Source: Candidatus Obscuribacter sp.
GTDB lineage: Bacteria > Cyanobacteriota > Vampirovibrionia > Obscuribacterales > Obscuribacteraceae
NCBI GenBank assembly: GCA_016712465.1
Contig: JADJQZ010000001.1
Location: forward strand, 6,014,001-6,078,000
DNA length: 64,000 bases
Direction: 5' to 3'
Every line of letters starts with the position of its first letter. The stretch's first letter is position 1. The notes under the pieces were generated by a model that saw only the letters and a program-made list of their open reading frames with translations, had not been told where the DNA came from and searched no databases. A program made the translations under genes and the position numbers. Below, one piece after another: positions 1 through 8,203 of this stretch.

Positions 1-177
1 CCTCAGACCGGGTGACAAACAAAATTGCATTTAGTGAGCAGTGGGCACCTTTACATATACCACCGCTTCGAGCTTTGAACAACGACCAGGACAGACCCTA
101 GCAGATACAAAGAAGAAAGGCAGGCGCTACACTTATTGACCGACGCCTCTACACTCAAGTGCTCCCGGAGAAACACC

Positions 178-885
178 ATGGGATTCAAGCTAAGCCTTAC
201 CATCCTCTTACTGACCTTCTCGCTAACTATATCCGCCTGCCCGGCGCCGGCCTCCGACCTGGTGCAGGTAAGCGAGTACCACGGCGATGAAGTAAAGGCC
301 AAATCCGGGCTGGTCTGGCTCGGGCTCTTCCCGACTAAAAAGGAAAATCAGCATACACTGCGCAAAACCAGAGTAAAAATTACCATCGTCTACGACGGCA
401 TAAACGACGAACCGGGTCAAAAGACCGGCAAGAAAATCACCATCCCCGACAAAGAAGAACCTGTTTTCCTGGTGCGCGGTGTCGACTCTCTCAAGCCCGG
501 TCCCGTAGAAACCTGCAAGTACAAGCTGCCGTCCTCAACGGTCGAACAACTGCCCTGTGGCACCAAGCTAACTTTAAAGCTGAAAAACAGCAAGACTTAT
601 CTGCACGTAAAGGGCTCCAAGAAAGGCGACACAATAAGCAACTGCACTCTTACACTTGAAAGCAATGGGCGCAAGCAAGTCATATACAATGAGAAAGAGG
701 TGGGCGACAGCGGCACCCCCAAACTACTCTGGGCCGGCGACCTCGATGGAGACGGCAAGCTCGATCTATTCATGGATACCACCAATCACTACAATATCTC
801 CAGACCAACCCTCTTTCTCTCAGGCAAAGCCAAACGAGGAAAACTGGTGCAGGAAGTAGCGTTTATCGATTGCACAGGTTGTTAG
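178..885 (+). CDS. Putative lipoprotein with an FG-GAP-like calcium-binding motif
   Basis: A 235-residue secreted protein. The start was set at the ATG at 178 because GGAG lies at 167-170, seven bases upstream; the in-frame TTG at 136 has no such site. Residues 1-21 form a lipoprotein signal (hydrophobic core then I-S-A-C, Cys21), so the protein is probably lipidated and anchored outside the cytoplasm. Near residue 185 the stretch D-L-D-G-D-G-K-L-D-L resembles the Ca-binding loop of FG-GAP/integrin-type or EF-hand repeats; only one copy is visible. The rest has no recognised domain. It is convergent with the ABC transporter operon, whose last gene ends 16 bases downstream. Function unknown; membrane lipoprotein status is fairly safe, Ca binding is inference. 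Confidence 0.7.
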   Translation: MGFKLSLTILLLTFSLTISACPAPASDLVQVSEYHGDEVKAKSGLVWLGLFPTKKENQHTLRKTRVKITIVYDGINDEPGQKTGKKITIPDKEEPVFLVRGVDSLKPGPVETCKYKLPSSTVEQLPCGTKLTLKLKNSKTYLHVKGSKKGDTISNCTLTLESNGRKQVIYNEKEVGDSGTPKLLWAGDLDGDGKLDLFMDTTNHYNISRPTLFLSGKAKRGKLVQEVAFIDCTGC

Positions 886-901
886 GACCAAGGCGGTCCC
901 A

Positions 902-1735
902 CTACCTCTGGTAGGGTCTGGCGATTCGCAAATAGGCTTTCGGGAAAGGCTCGTATTTGTTCAAAATGCGGTCAAGTTCGCCGCTATTGGACATTTCATC
1001 GATGGCAATATTGAGCATCGCCTTTAAACGCTCTTCTCCGGCATTGAACATAAATCCATTGGGGAACACCCGCACTGGTTTATCCGGAGTGATATTTTGA
1101 ATAGACTTGGGATTGTGTTTGAGAAAATTCTGCGCCACCACCGGTTCGACGAAGGCAAGATCAGCCTTGCCGGTGCTGACGGAAAGCAACATATCTGAAA
1201 CATCGGCCATCTGGGGCAACGATAATTTCTTGGCATTGGGGTAATCGCTCTTGGCTATCATCTCAGCCATCTCCCCATCGAGGGCGGCGATTCTGAACTT
1301 GGGGCTATTCAAATCTTTAAGGGCGGCATCCAGCCTCTTATCACCATATTTGGTGTAGGCAAAGAGGCCGCTATAGCAGAGTGGATGAGTAAAATCAGCC
1401 ATGCGCGCCCGCTTGGCGTTAGCCCAGACCGGACAGGCGATGATATCGTAGCGATTAGATCGCAGCCCCTCAATCATGGTGCCCCAACTTACTTCTTCGG
1501 TGATAACCAACTGCAGACCAAGGCGGCTAGCCACAAGCGAAAGCACATCATAGCCGATGCCGGAAAACTTTTTAGTGTTGGCATCGCGCATGAGAAAGGG
1601 CGGATAAACCGCATATGCCGCCTTGAGTTTACCGGTGCGCATAACTCTATCGTAGACGCCCTGAGCTCTCACAGCAGGTACCATGAAACTCAGTGTCAAC
1701 AGCAAAACTGCCGCAGTTGCTCCAGCTTTTCTCAT
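902..1735 (-). CDS. Polar amino-acid ABC transporter, periplasmic substrate-binding protein (SBP family 3)
   Basis: A 277-residue extracytoplasmic solute-binding protein, the usual length for family 3 (HisJ/GlnH type). Residues 1-25 are a cleavable signal peptide ending V-R-A-Q. The mature N terminus has the family pattern T-G-K-L-K-A-A-Y-A-V-Y-P-P-F and then F-S-G-I-G-Y-D-V, typical of amino-acid binders. GAGGAG lies just before the ATG at 1735. It is the last gene of a minus-strand cluster after the permease and the ATPase, which fixes its role as the ligand-capture component of an importer. The exact amino acid cannot be told. It ends 16 bases from the convergent lipoprotein gene. Confidence 0.9.
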   Translation of the reverse strand: MRKAGATAAVLLLTLSFMVPAVRAQGVYDRVMRTGKLKAAYAVYPPFLMRDANTKKFSGIGYDVLSLVASRLGLQLVITEEVSWGTMIEGLRSNRYDIIACPVWANAKRARMADFTHPLCYSGLFAYTKYGDKRLDAALKDLNSPKFRIAALDGEMAEMIAKSDYPNAKKLSLPQMADVSDMLLSVSTGKADLAFVEPVVAQNFLKHNPKSIQNITPDKPVRVFPNGFMFNAGEERLKAMLNIAIDEMSNSGELDRILNKYEPFPKAYLRIARPYQR

Positions 1736-1754
1736 TGTCGCTCCTCTTTCCTAA

Positions 1755-2504
1755 TCAAGATGCATACTCGGCAAGTGCCACAAAATCTTTCACCCGCTGC
1801 GAAACCGGGCTATCAAGAACATTCTTGCCGCCTGACTCCAGCACCTTTCCGCTTTCCAGAAAGACTATATTGTCGGCAGCCTCACGGGCGAAGTGCAGCA
1901 AGTGTGTCACCAGTAGCATGCCTATTCCCTGCTGTTTCAAGCGCTTCAACTCACTTAGAATACCGGCAACCTGCTCCACATCGAGAGCCGATGTAATCTC
2001 ATCAAGCAAAATGTACTTGGGCTGCAAGGCCAGGGCTCGCAGAAGGGCGGTGCGCTGTTTCTGCCCAAGAGATGTCTCGTTCGGATAACGATCGATACAC
2101 TCTTTCAAATCCATACTTTCTATGAGATGCTCCAAATAATCGCCATAATTGCTCTTGCGCCGTTTTTGCAAGGGCAACGTAATATTCTGGCGCAAGGTCA
2201 GATGAGGCCAGAGGAAGAACTGCTGAAAGACTACCGTCAACTCAGGCCAGGGTGTCGCTATCTTCTGTCCACGGGCAAGCGGGAAATCAAACACCTTACC
2301 GTCGATTATTACCTTTCCTTTGTCCGGATTATCTAAAAGCGACAGAGCTTTGAGCAGGCTTGTCTTGCCGGCACCGCTGGGTCCTATCAGGGCGGTAATC
2401 TGGCCGGGACGCACCGATAGGCTAACATCATCAAGCAAGCGGCGACCGTCACGCTCTCTTACGAGACCTACCGCTTCTAATTGGCGTCCGACTTCATTCA
2501 TCAT
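1755..2504 (-). CDS. Polar amino-acid ABC transporter, ATP-binding subunit
   Basis: A 249-residue ABC ATPase of the HisP/GlnQ class; powers uptake at the inner face of the membrane. Visible motifs: Walker A G-P-S-G-A-G-K-T (about residues 41-48), Q-loop V-F-Q-Q, Walker B Y-I-L-L-D-E, and H-loop L-V-T-H. The signature motif reads T-S-L-G-Q-K-Q-R instead of the canonical L-S-G-G-Q, a noticeable deviation that may lower ATPase activity or simply be lineage drift. Its start overlaps the permease stop by four bases (ATGA type), implying translational coupling. The binding-protein gene follows 19 bases downstream. Confidence 0.93.
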   Translation of the reverse strand: MMNEVGRQLEAVGLVRERDGRRLLDDVSLSVRPGQITALIGPSGAGKTSLLKALSLLDNPDKGKVIIDGKVFDFPLARGQKIATPWPELTVVFQQFFLWPHLTLRQNITLPLQKRRKSNYGDYLEHLIESMDLKECIDRYPNETSLGQKQRTALLRALALQPKYILLDEITSALDVEQVAGILSELKRLKQQGIGMLLVTHLLHFAREAADNIVFLESGKVLESGGKNVLDSPVSQRVKDFVALAEYAS

Positions 2505-3196
2505 TCCGAGAGATTTCTAGTGTACTTATGGCGCAAGTAGAGGGCAACGCCGTTGAGCGGCAGGCAAACAACAATAAACAACAAAGCCAGACAAGTATAA
2601 ATCTCCACGGGACGATATATCTCCGAGTTGATGCGCTGGGCGATTCTGAAAATCTCATCCACAGAAATAAGACTGGCAAACAAACTAGCTTGCAGGATAG
2701 CCACTTGCGCCGTCAAAATGCCGGGCAAAACCTGCCTGAGCACAAGGGGCAACTGCACTTCACTGAAGGTTTGCCAGCGATCCAACCCGCAAACCTTAGC
2801 AGCTATCAAATACTGCTCTGGAAAATCAACAAGAGCCCGACGCACTATTTCACACACGGCAAAGACGTTTACCAGAGTCAGTGCGGCGGTAGCAGTAATA
2901 AACGGATCAATGACCACATTAAGCATTGATTGCAGGGGATAATGCAGCCAGAATAAAAACACTATGATGGGTATGCCTGATAATATGAAGGCAAAAACAG
3001 CGAAGGTCCGCCCTAAGACATTGCGAAAGCGCGAGCCCAGCACACCGCAAATGGTTCCTAAAATGAGCCCGGCAGACCAGACAATCGAAATCAGGCGCAG
3101 GCTCTCCAAAAGTCCGCCCACAAACGCACTTTGATACTGGCTAAAGATGTCAACAATGCTCATTGCCGGCTTTGCAAGCGAGGTAAAGCATGACAT
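2501..3196 (-). CDS. Polar amino-acid ABC transporter, permease subunit
   Basis: A 231-residue inner-membrane permease of the BPD_transp_1 / HisMQ type with about five hydrophobic segments. The cytoplasmic coupling loop is visible as E-I-V-R-R-A-L-V-D-F-P through A-A-K-V-C-G-L-D-R-W-Q-T-F, matching the EAA loop (E-A-A-x3-G-x9-I-x-L-P) that docks on the ATPase. It is the first gene of the three-gene minus-strand importer operon. The start could instead be the internal ATG at 3163 (residue 12), which begins closer to the first membrane segment; AGGG lies upstream of 3196, so that start is kept. About 180 bases separate it from the divergent esterase gene; promoters for both should lie there. 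Confidence 0.9.
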   Translation of the reverse strand: MSCFTSLAKPAMSIVDIFSQYQSAFVGGLLESLRLISIVWSAGLILGTICGVLGSRFRNVLGRTFAVFAFILSGIPIIVFLFWLHYPLQSMLNVVIDPFITATAALTLVNVFAVCEIVRRALVDFPEQYLIAAKVCGLDRWQTFSEVQLPLVLRQVLPGILTAQVAILQASLFASLISVDEIFRIAQRINSEIYRPVEIYTCLALLFIVVCLPLNGVALYLRHKYTRNLSE

Positions 3197-3373
3197 TATA
3201 GCGCCCTTAATGCTTCACCAAGGACTAGACCGAAGATACCAAAGTGATTAAGGCAACGCTTTGAGCCCTGCAGCTTTGGGGCTCCCAGATCAGATGTTCC
3301 ACCGCCTCACCTTCAGCAGCATCATCAGAAATGAATTTCACCACATCAGCCCACCGATAGCGCAGGAGAGAAA

Positions 3374-4369
3374 ATGACTAAACTAAGTTCAAATATCGAA
3401 AAAACCACATTGAGCTTCCTTGAAAAACTCAATGCCGCCGGCGGCCCGGCCATCTATGAAATACCTGTCGCCGACGGACGGGCAGCCTTCACCAATCTGC
3501 AAGCAGTCGACGTTGTGAAACTGCCTGTAGACATCGAAGACAAGACCTTGCCCGTCGGACCGCAAGGGCAGGTGAAAGTGCGTATTCTGCGACCCCAGGG
3601 CAGCCGCGAAAAATTGCCCGTCATTATTTATAGCCACGGCGCCGGCTGGGTCTTCGGCGACGCAAATATTTACGACCGGCTGCTGCGCGACCTCACCGTA
3701 GGAGCCCACGCTGCCGTGGTCTATGTAGACTTCAGCCGCTCCCCGGAAGCAAAATACCCCACCGCCATCGAAGAAATTTACGCCGCCGCCCGATACGTAT
3801 ACGAACACCCCCAAGAATTCAACATCGATGAAAAACGCCTGGCCGTGGCCGGAGACAGCGTCGGCGGCAATATGACAGCCGCACTGACCATGCTGGCCAA
3901 ACAAAGGGGCGGGCTCAAGATTGGCTACCAGGTGCTCTTCTATCCAGTCACCGATGCCGGCTTCGACACCCCTTCCTATAAGGAATTTCCCACCCATCAC
4001 TTCCTCACCCTGGAAGCGATGAAATGGTTCTGGAATCAGTATTTGCCTGATACAGCCAGAAGAAAAGAACCCACAGCCTCGCCCCTCAAAGCCAGCCTGG
4101 AAGAGTTGAAAGACTTGCCGCCGGCCCTTGTTATCAACGGTGAGTTCGACGTGCTGCGCGACGAAGGCGAAGCCTATGCCCACAAGCTTATAGAGGCCGG
4201 CGTCGAGGTGACGGCGGTGCGCTTCCACGGCACTATTCACGACTTTGTGCTGCTCAACGTTATAGCCGAAACACCAGCCGCCAGAGGAGCCATCGCCATG
4301 GCCTGCGACCATCTACGCAGGTTCTTCCAGGCAGCGCTCACCGCACCGTCCCTGGTATCATCCAAGTGA
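3374..4369 (+). CDS. Alpha/beta hydrolase, hormone-sensitive-lipase (HSL) type esterase
   Basis: A 331-residue cytoplasmic hydrolase of the HSL/GDXG esterase family (carboxylesterase or acetyl-esterase class IV). The oxyanion-hole motif reads H-G-A-G-W (usual form H-G-G-G). The nucleophile elbow is G-D-S-V-G-G, catalytic Ser, followed by the family Asp in G-E-F-D-V-L-R-D-E-G and the His in H-G-T-I-H-D-F. Length matches the family. AGGAG at 3364-3368 precedes the ATG at 3374 by five bases. It is followed after about 70 bases by a GNAT gene on the same strand, with a small tandem repeat between them. The physiological ester is not deducible. Confidence 0.9.
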   Translation: MTKLSSNIEKTTLSFLEKLNAAGGPAIYEIPVADGRAAFTNLQAVDVVKLPVDIEDKTLPVGPQGQVKVRILRPQGSREKLPVIIYSHGAGWVFGDANIYDRLLRDLTVGAHAAVVYVDFSRSPEAKYPTAIEEIYAAARYVYEHPQEFNIDEKRLAVAGDSVGGNMTAALTMLAKQRGGLKIGYQVLFYPVTDAGFDTPSYKEFPTHHFLTLEAMKWFWNQYLPDTARRKEPTASPLKASLEELKDLPPALVINGEFDVLRDEGEAYAHKLIEAGVEVTAVRFHGTIHDFVLLNVIAETPAARGAIAMACDHLRRFFQAALTAPSLVSSK

Positions 4370-4373
4370 AGTC

Positions 4374-4415
4374 ATCTAAATAAAGATAGCTAAATAAAGA
4401 CAGCTAAATAAAGGC
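4374..4415 (+). repeat. Three tandem copies of a 14-bp unit
   Basis: Immediately after the esterase stop the sequence reads atctaaataaagat, agctaaataaagac, agctaaataaaggc: three 14-bp units with two to three differences. It lies between the esterase and the GNAT gene. It is AT-rich and has no hairpin, so it is not a terminator. Similar short tandem arrays occur in other spacers of this window. Confidence 0.8.
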
Positions 4416-4437
4416 ATCCAATCCAAAGGCGTAAATA

Positions 4438-4959
4438 ATGACCATCCGCATCGAGAAGCATCTGGTAAGCGAAATGTCGCCCGGCTTCAAGCAAGAGCTA
4501 AAGAACCGAGTCGACCGAGAGTTTGCCGATGTAAGTATCGTGCGCGAGCATGTCTGGGCAGAGCCGTGGTTAGCCATCACCGGCTCTGCCGAAGGACAGC
4601 TTGTCAGCTTTCTCAATCTTGTAGACCGGCAAGTTTTGACCGATGACACCGCCACGCACTTCTTCGGTCTCAATAACGTCATCACAGAGCCGGAATACCG
4701 GGGCAAGGGCTTTTCCACAGCCCTGAACCGTTACGCCATACAGGTCATGCAAGAAACCGACCCGCAAGCCTGCGGCTTCCTCTTCTGCGCCGATGCCCTG
4801 ATTCCCTTTTACGCCAGGCTGGGCTGGCAAAAATTTGAGGGAACGGTGACGGTTTCTCAGCCTTCGGGAGACAAGCTCTGGCCCTCGAACGCCATGTACT
4901 TCGACCTCTCCGGCACCCGCCACTGGAAAACAGTTCATCTTCGCGGGCTGCCCTGGTAA
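4438..4959 (+). CDS. GNAT-family N-acetyltransferase
   Basis: A 173-residue acetyl-CoA-dependent acyltransferase. Motif A of the GNAT fold is clear: a beta strand ending V-I-T-E-P, then E-Y-R-G-K-G-F-S-T-A-L (consensus R/Q-x-x-G-x-G/A, pyrophosphate binding), about residues 83-95. Downstream, F-Y-A-R-L-G-W matches the common C-terminal GNAT motif B (Y-x-x-x-G-F/W). The acceptor substrate cannot be told. It may share a transcript with the esterase, though the spacing (68 bases) leaves this open. No convincing ribosome-binding site precedes the ATG. Confidence 0.85.
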   Translation: MTIRIEKHLVSEMSPGFKQELKNRVDREFADVSIVREHVWAEPWLAITGSAEGQLVSFLNLVDRQVLTDDTATHFFGLNNVITEPEYRGKGFSTALNRYAIQVMQETDPQACGFLFCADALIPFYARLGWQKFEGTVTVSQPSGDKLWPSNAMYFDLSGTRHWKTVHLRGLPW

Positions 4960-5038
4960 GCATTGCTGCCGAAAAGTCAGTCGAACACGACCCTGGTAAG
5001 TGCCTCACCTAAAAATGAACCGCGAGCGATTTTCGCAA

Positions 5039-5056
5039 TAATTTCGCTCACGCCTC
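5039..5056 (+). repeat. 18-bp intergenic word shared with 41724-41741
   Basis: TAATTTCGCTCACGCCTC occurs here and, identically, at 41724-41741; similarity continues weakly into the next T-rich bases. Both copies lie in non-coding DNA 80-150 bases upstream of a plus-strand membrane-protein gene. It may be a remnant of a dispersed repeat or a shared control site; two copies are too few to decide. Confidence 0.6.
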
Positions 5057-5171
5057 GTTTTCAATTTGAGAGAGTGGCTTCGGTACCCTGCCTAAAACTT
5101 TTAATCTAGCCGCCACCTCTTCTTCACCCGTCCTTAACCAGGTACGATGCAAGTTGGTAATAACGAAATAA

Positions 5172-6509
5172 ATGAAAGAAGAAGAAGAAGAAGAAAAGAT
5201 GAAACTAAACGAGAAAGAAGAAACAACCTTTAAATATGACCCCGGCAAAAATGCTCTGATACTGCACCGAGACTCAATTTTTATCTGGATTTTCGCCCTG
5301 CCCTTCTTTGCGGTGGGGCTTTTGTTTATAGCCATGCCCTGGGGGCTGGCCTCAAACAGCGATCAAGTGCCGCTCTGGGGCAGATTTCTCTGCTCGGCCA
5401 TGGGCATGTTCTCGACTCTCACAGCGCTGGTGCTCTGGCGCGCCGGTCTGGACGAAGTGATACTCGACCGCAGCAGGAATAGACTTGTTTTTTGCAAGCG
5501 CTTCAGCGGGCGCATTACGCGCACCATAGCCTGCGAAGAAGTAGCCGATGTGGTACTTGAGACGACCAAAGACTCCGACGGAGACACAGCCTACAGAGTG
5601 GTTCTCAAGCTAGTGAACGGTAAGCAGGTACCCGTCAACAGAAATTTAGTCACATCGAGAGAGCTAGCCGACGAAGATCGAGCCAGAATCAAACACCAGA
5701 TCAAACACCCCTTCGACATCTATCCGCGCGGCAGTCTGGCCAAGCGAAAAGCACCGCCGTTTATTACTTTCGAGCTAGACGACGAAAATCCGGCTAAGCC
5801 GGGAAGAAAGTCGCTGGTTGTGTCAGACCCGAAGCCCTTGATTGAACTGCTTGTCACCCTGACAGTGGTCGTTATAGTAGGTCCTTTCGCCGGCTGGTGG
5901 CTGGCGGCCCTGGAAAAACCGGCGCTCGCTCTGCAAGTGGGGCACGGCAAGCCTGACGCAAAACTAGCTCGCGAGCTGCACTTTCGAGGCGTGAGCAAAA
6001 TGGCGCCGGAAGAAGAGATTCTTTTCGTAGCCACACCGGAGCCCGGTCATGAGGGGCTGAAGAAAATCTGGTTTCTACCCTTCGCCATGGTCTGGACCCT
6101 CTTCAGCCTCTTCTGGACAGCCTGCGCTGTTTCCGCCGCCGTCTCTTCCAAGAACTTCATGGCCTGGTTTATGGTGCTCTGGGGTCTACCTTTCGTGGGC
6201 ATCGGCGCCGTCATGCTGGCTACACCCTATGTCACCTACAAACGCGAACTGCACACTATCTACGCCATCACCGACAAACGCACCCTCAGTTTCACAAACG
6301 AAGGCGTGCAAGAACTAGTCAGCTTCGACGACCGGCGCTTCGGACCCATCGAAGCAACCAACTACTCAAAGACTCGCACCGACCTGCTCTTCCGCAAAAG
6401 TCTCGACCCGGAATCACCCGGCGTCACCAGCGGCTTCTGGGGCATTGAAGGCGGCGCAGAAGCACAAGCCATACTGGAAGCTAAGCTGAAGGAAGCACAA
6501 GGCAGATAG
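5172..6509 (+). CDS. Membrane protein of unknown function, two paired-TM regions
   Basis: A protein of 445 residues if the first ATG is used; the ATG at 5199 (start of M-K-L-N-E-K-E-E-T-T-F) is an equally good choice because the purine-rich run before it can act as a ribosome-binding site, while the first nine residues are mostly Glu/Lys. Hydrophobic segments lie near residues 37-60, 70-88, 217-238, 302-325 and 330-350. The protein has a PH-like strand-rich region between the first two helices and the middle (E-V-A-D-V-V-L-E-T-T) and again at the C terminus (Y-A-I-T-D-K-R-T-L-S-F), recalling bacterial PH-like membrane proteins. No catalytic motif seen; function unknown. Confidence 0.75.
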   Translation: MKEEEEEEKMKLNEKEETTFKYDPGKNALILHRDSIFIWIFALPFFAVGLLFIAMPWGLASNSDQVPLWGRFLCSAMGMFSTLTALVLWRAGLDEVILDRSRNRLVFCKRFSGRITRTIACEEVADVVLETTKDSDGDTAYRVVLKLVNGKQVPVNRNLVTSRELADEDRARIKHQIKHPFDIYPRGSLAKRKAPPFITFELDDENPAKPGRKSLVVSDPKPLIELLVTLTVVVIVGPFAGWWLAALEKPALALQVGHGKPDAKLARELHFRGVSKMAPEEEILFVATPEPGHEGLKKIWFLPFAMVWTLFSLFWTACAVSAAVSSKNFMAWFMVLWGLPFVGIGAVMLATPYVTYKRELHTIYAITDKRTLSFTNEGVQELVSFDDRRFGPIEATNYSKTRTDLLFRKSLDPESPGVTSGFWGIEGGAEAQAILEAKLKEAQGR

Positions 6510-6772
6510 ATTATCTGAGACCATTCTCATATTGAGCCTGTAAAGACCGATAATTAAAGACAATTCGGCTCATATTGAATACTATTACCCGGCTCAGGTA
6601 TCCCACACTTCCGGCACCGACTTTCCACATCCGTCGGTCAGCCCCACGCGAGTGCCCCCACCCCATGAACAATCTCCTCACCAAAGAGAAGGAAGGCTCC
6701 ACCATTGACAGCGCCTTCTTCGCCGAACCTCCAGTCATAGCCACCTCCACCATTTACACACTGGAAGCCGCA

Positions 6773-8119
6773 ATGAATGCAACGCCAAGTCTTCACGATT
6801 TCGAAGAAGATGCCGAATCTCTTACGGAAGACAGCCCGGCAGCGACCACAGCGCACAAGCCACATCCCTGGCACGCATTCATCGCCACCTGGTTGGGCGG
6901 CGTCTTCGACGGTATGGACAGTTCCATCTTCGCCATCGTGCTCTTCCCGGCCCTGTCGGAACTATTGCACACCCAGTCTCACAGCGTGGTCGGTCAATTC
7001 GGCTCTTACATCATCGCCATGTTCATGGTGGGCTGGGCCGTGGGCGCCGTCTTCTTCGGCTGGCTGGCCGACCACATCGGCAGAGCCCGCACCCTTTCCA
7101 TCACCATCTTGCTCTACGCCCTCTTCACCGGTCTTTGCGCCTTCGCTCATAACTGGTGGGAACTCGGCTTCTACCGCTTCCTGGTGGGCGCCGGCATCGG
7201 CGGCGAAATGGGCATCGGCGCCGTCTTACTGGCCGAATGCTGGCCCAAGCGCAGCCGTGTTTACGCCCTCAGCGCCCTGGCCACATCTCTGGGAGTGGGC
7301 TACATCCTCACAGCCGGTCTCAATCTGCTACTGGCCGGCAACTGGCGTTACCTCTTCATCGCCGGCGTCATCCCGGCCTTTCTCACCGTCTACATGAGAA
7401 TGAAACTGAAAGACTCAGACCATTTCCATGAAATGCAAGAGAAGAAAAAAGAAGCGAAAAGCAAAGCGCACCACGAACGCTCCGAAGCCGACCATGAGCT
7501 TCTCAGCCAGACTTTCGGCGCCCTGCTTTCCAAAGAAAACTTCAATAAAACCATCATCGTCGGCTGTCTCACCAGCTGCGCCATCATCGCCTGGTGGGCC
7601 GTGCTCTCCTGGATTCCCGCCTGGATAAACCAGATAACCGGCGCCATGGCTGTAGCCGAACGCAGCCACACCATGCTCTTCAAAGACATGGGCATGATCC
7701 TCTCGGGCATCCTGGGCGGCTTCATGATCTCGCGCTTCGGCTACAAACGCTGCATGTCCCTCACCTTCGTTCTAGCTTTCGTCTTCACCGTGGGCATGTT
7801 CATGACCTTCAAGAGCTTCACTCCCTGGATCTTCCCCTGCATCCTGGGCGTAGGCTTCTTTGCTCATGTGCCCTTCGTGCTGCTCTGGTCCTATATTCCC
7901 GAGCTGTATTCCACCCGCATTCGCAGCACCGCCTTTGGTGTCACCTACAACATGGGTAGAATGTTCGCCGCCCTGGCTGCTCTGGGCAGCGGCTGGCTCA
8001 TTCAGGTCTTCAGCGGCTCCTATGCCATGGCCGCCTCGACCTTCGCCCTCATTTTCCTGGTAGGAGCGGTGACGGCGCTGTTTATGCCCACCCCTTGCGG
8101 CAAAATGATCGAAGAATAG
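6773..8119 (+). CDS. MFS transporter, metabolite:H+ symporter / aromatic acid symporter type
   Basis: A 12-TM major facilitator of about 448 residues. The start at 6773 is preferred because GGAAG lies six bases upstream and the conserved part (H-P-W-H-A-F-I-A-T-W-L-G-G-V-F-D-G-M-D) begins 30 residues later; an in-frame ATG at 6665 would add 36 unconserved residues and has no binding site. Loop 2-3 carries the MFS signature G-W-L-A-D-H-I-G-R-A-R. TM4-5 has R-F-L-V-G-A-G-I-G-G-E, and the second half repeats it (F-M-I-S-R-F-G-Y-K-R). A charged cytoplasmic loop near residues 210-245 separates the two halves. The D at the end of TM1 (F-D-G-M-D) fits sugar/acid symporters; substrate is unknown. Confidence 0.88.
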   Translation: MNATPSLHDFEEDAESLTEDSPAATTAHKPHPWHAFIATWLGGVFDGMDSSIFAIVLFPALSELLHTQSHSVVGQFGSYIIAMFMVGWAVGAVFFGWLADHIGRARTLSITILLYALFTGLCAFAHNWWELGFYRFLVGAGIGGEMGIGAVLLAECWPKRSRVYALSALATSLGVGYILTAGLNLLLAGNWRYLFIAGVIPAFLTVYMRMKLKDSDHFHEMQEKKKEAKSKAHHERSEADHELLSQTFGALLSKENFNKTIIVGCLTSCAIIAWWAVLSWIPAWINQITGAMAVAERSHTMLFKDMGMILSGILGGFMISRFGYKRCMSLTFVLAFVFTVGMFMTFKSFTPWIFPCILGVGFFAHVPFVLLWSYIPELYSTRIRSTAFGVTYNMGRMFAALAALGSGWLIQVFSGSYAMAASTFALIFLVGAVTALFMPTPCGKMIEE

Positions 8120-8203
8120 GGTAAATAGAAGTAGCGGGAAGCTTAAGGGGCGACCCCTGGCTCCAGAGGCTCAAATAGCAGTCACCGGTTCGGGGAAACT
8201 CAA

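Noticed and set aside
3389..4312. A 307-codon open frame opposite the esterase
   Set aside because: It is exactly antisense to a gene with complete catalytic motifs and a good ribosome-binding site; its own protein is rich in Gly, Val and Phe typical of shadow frames.
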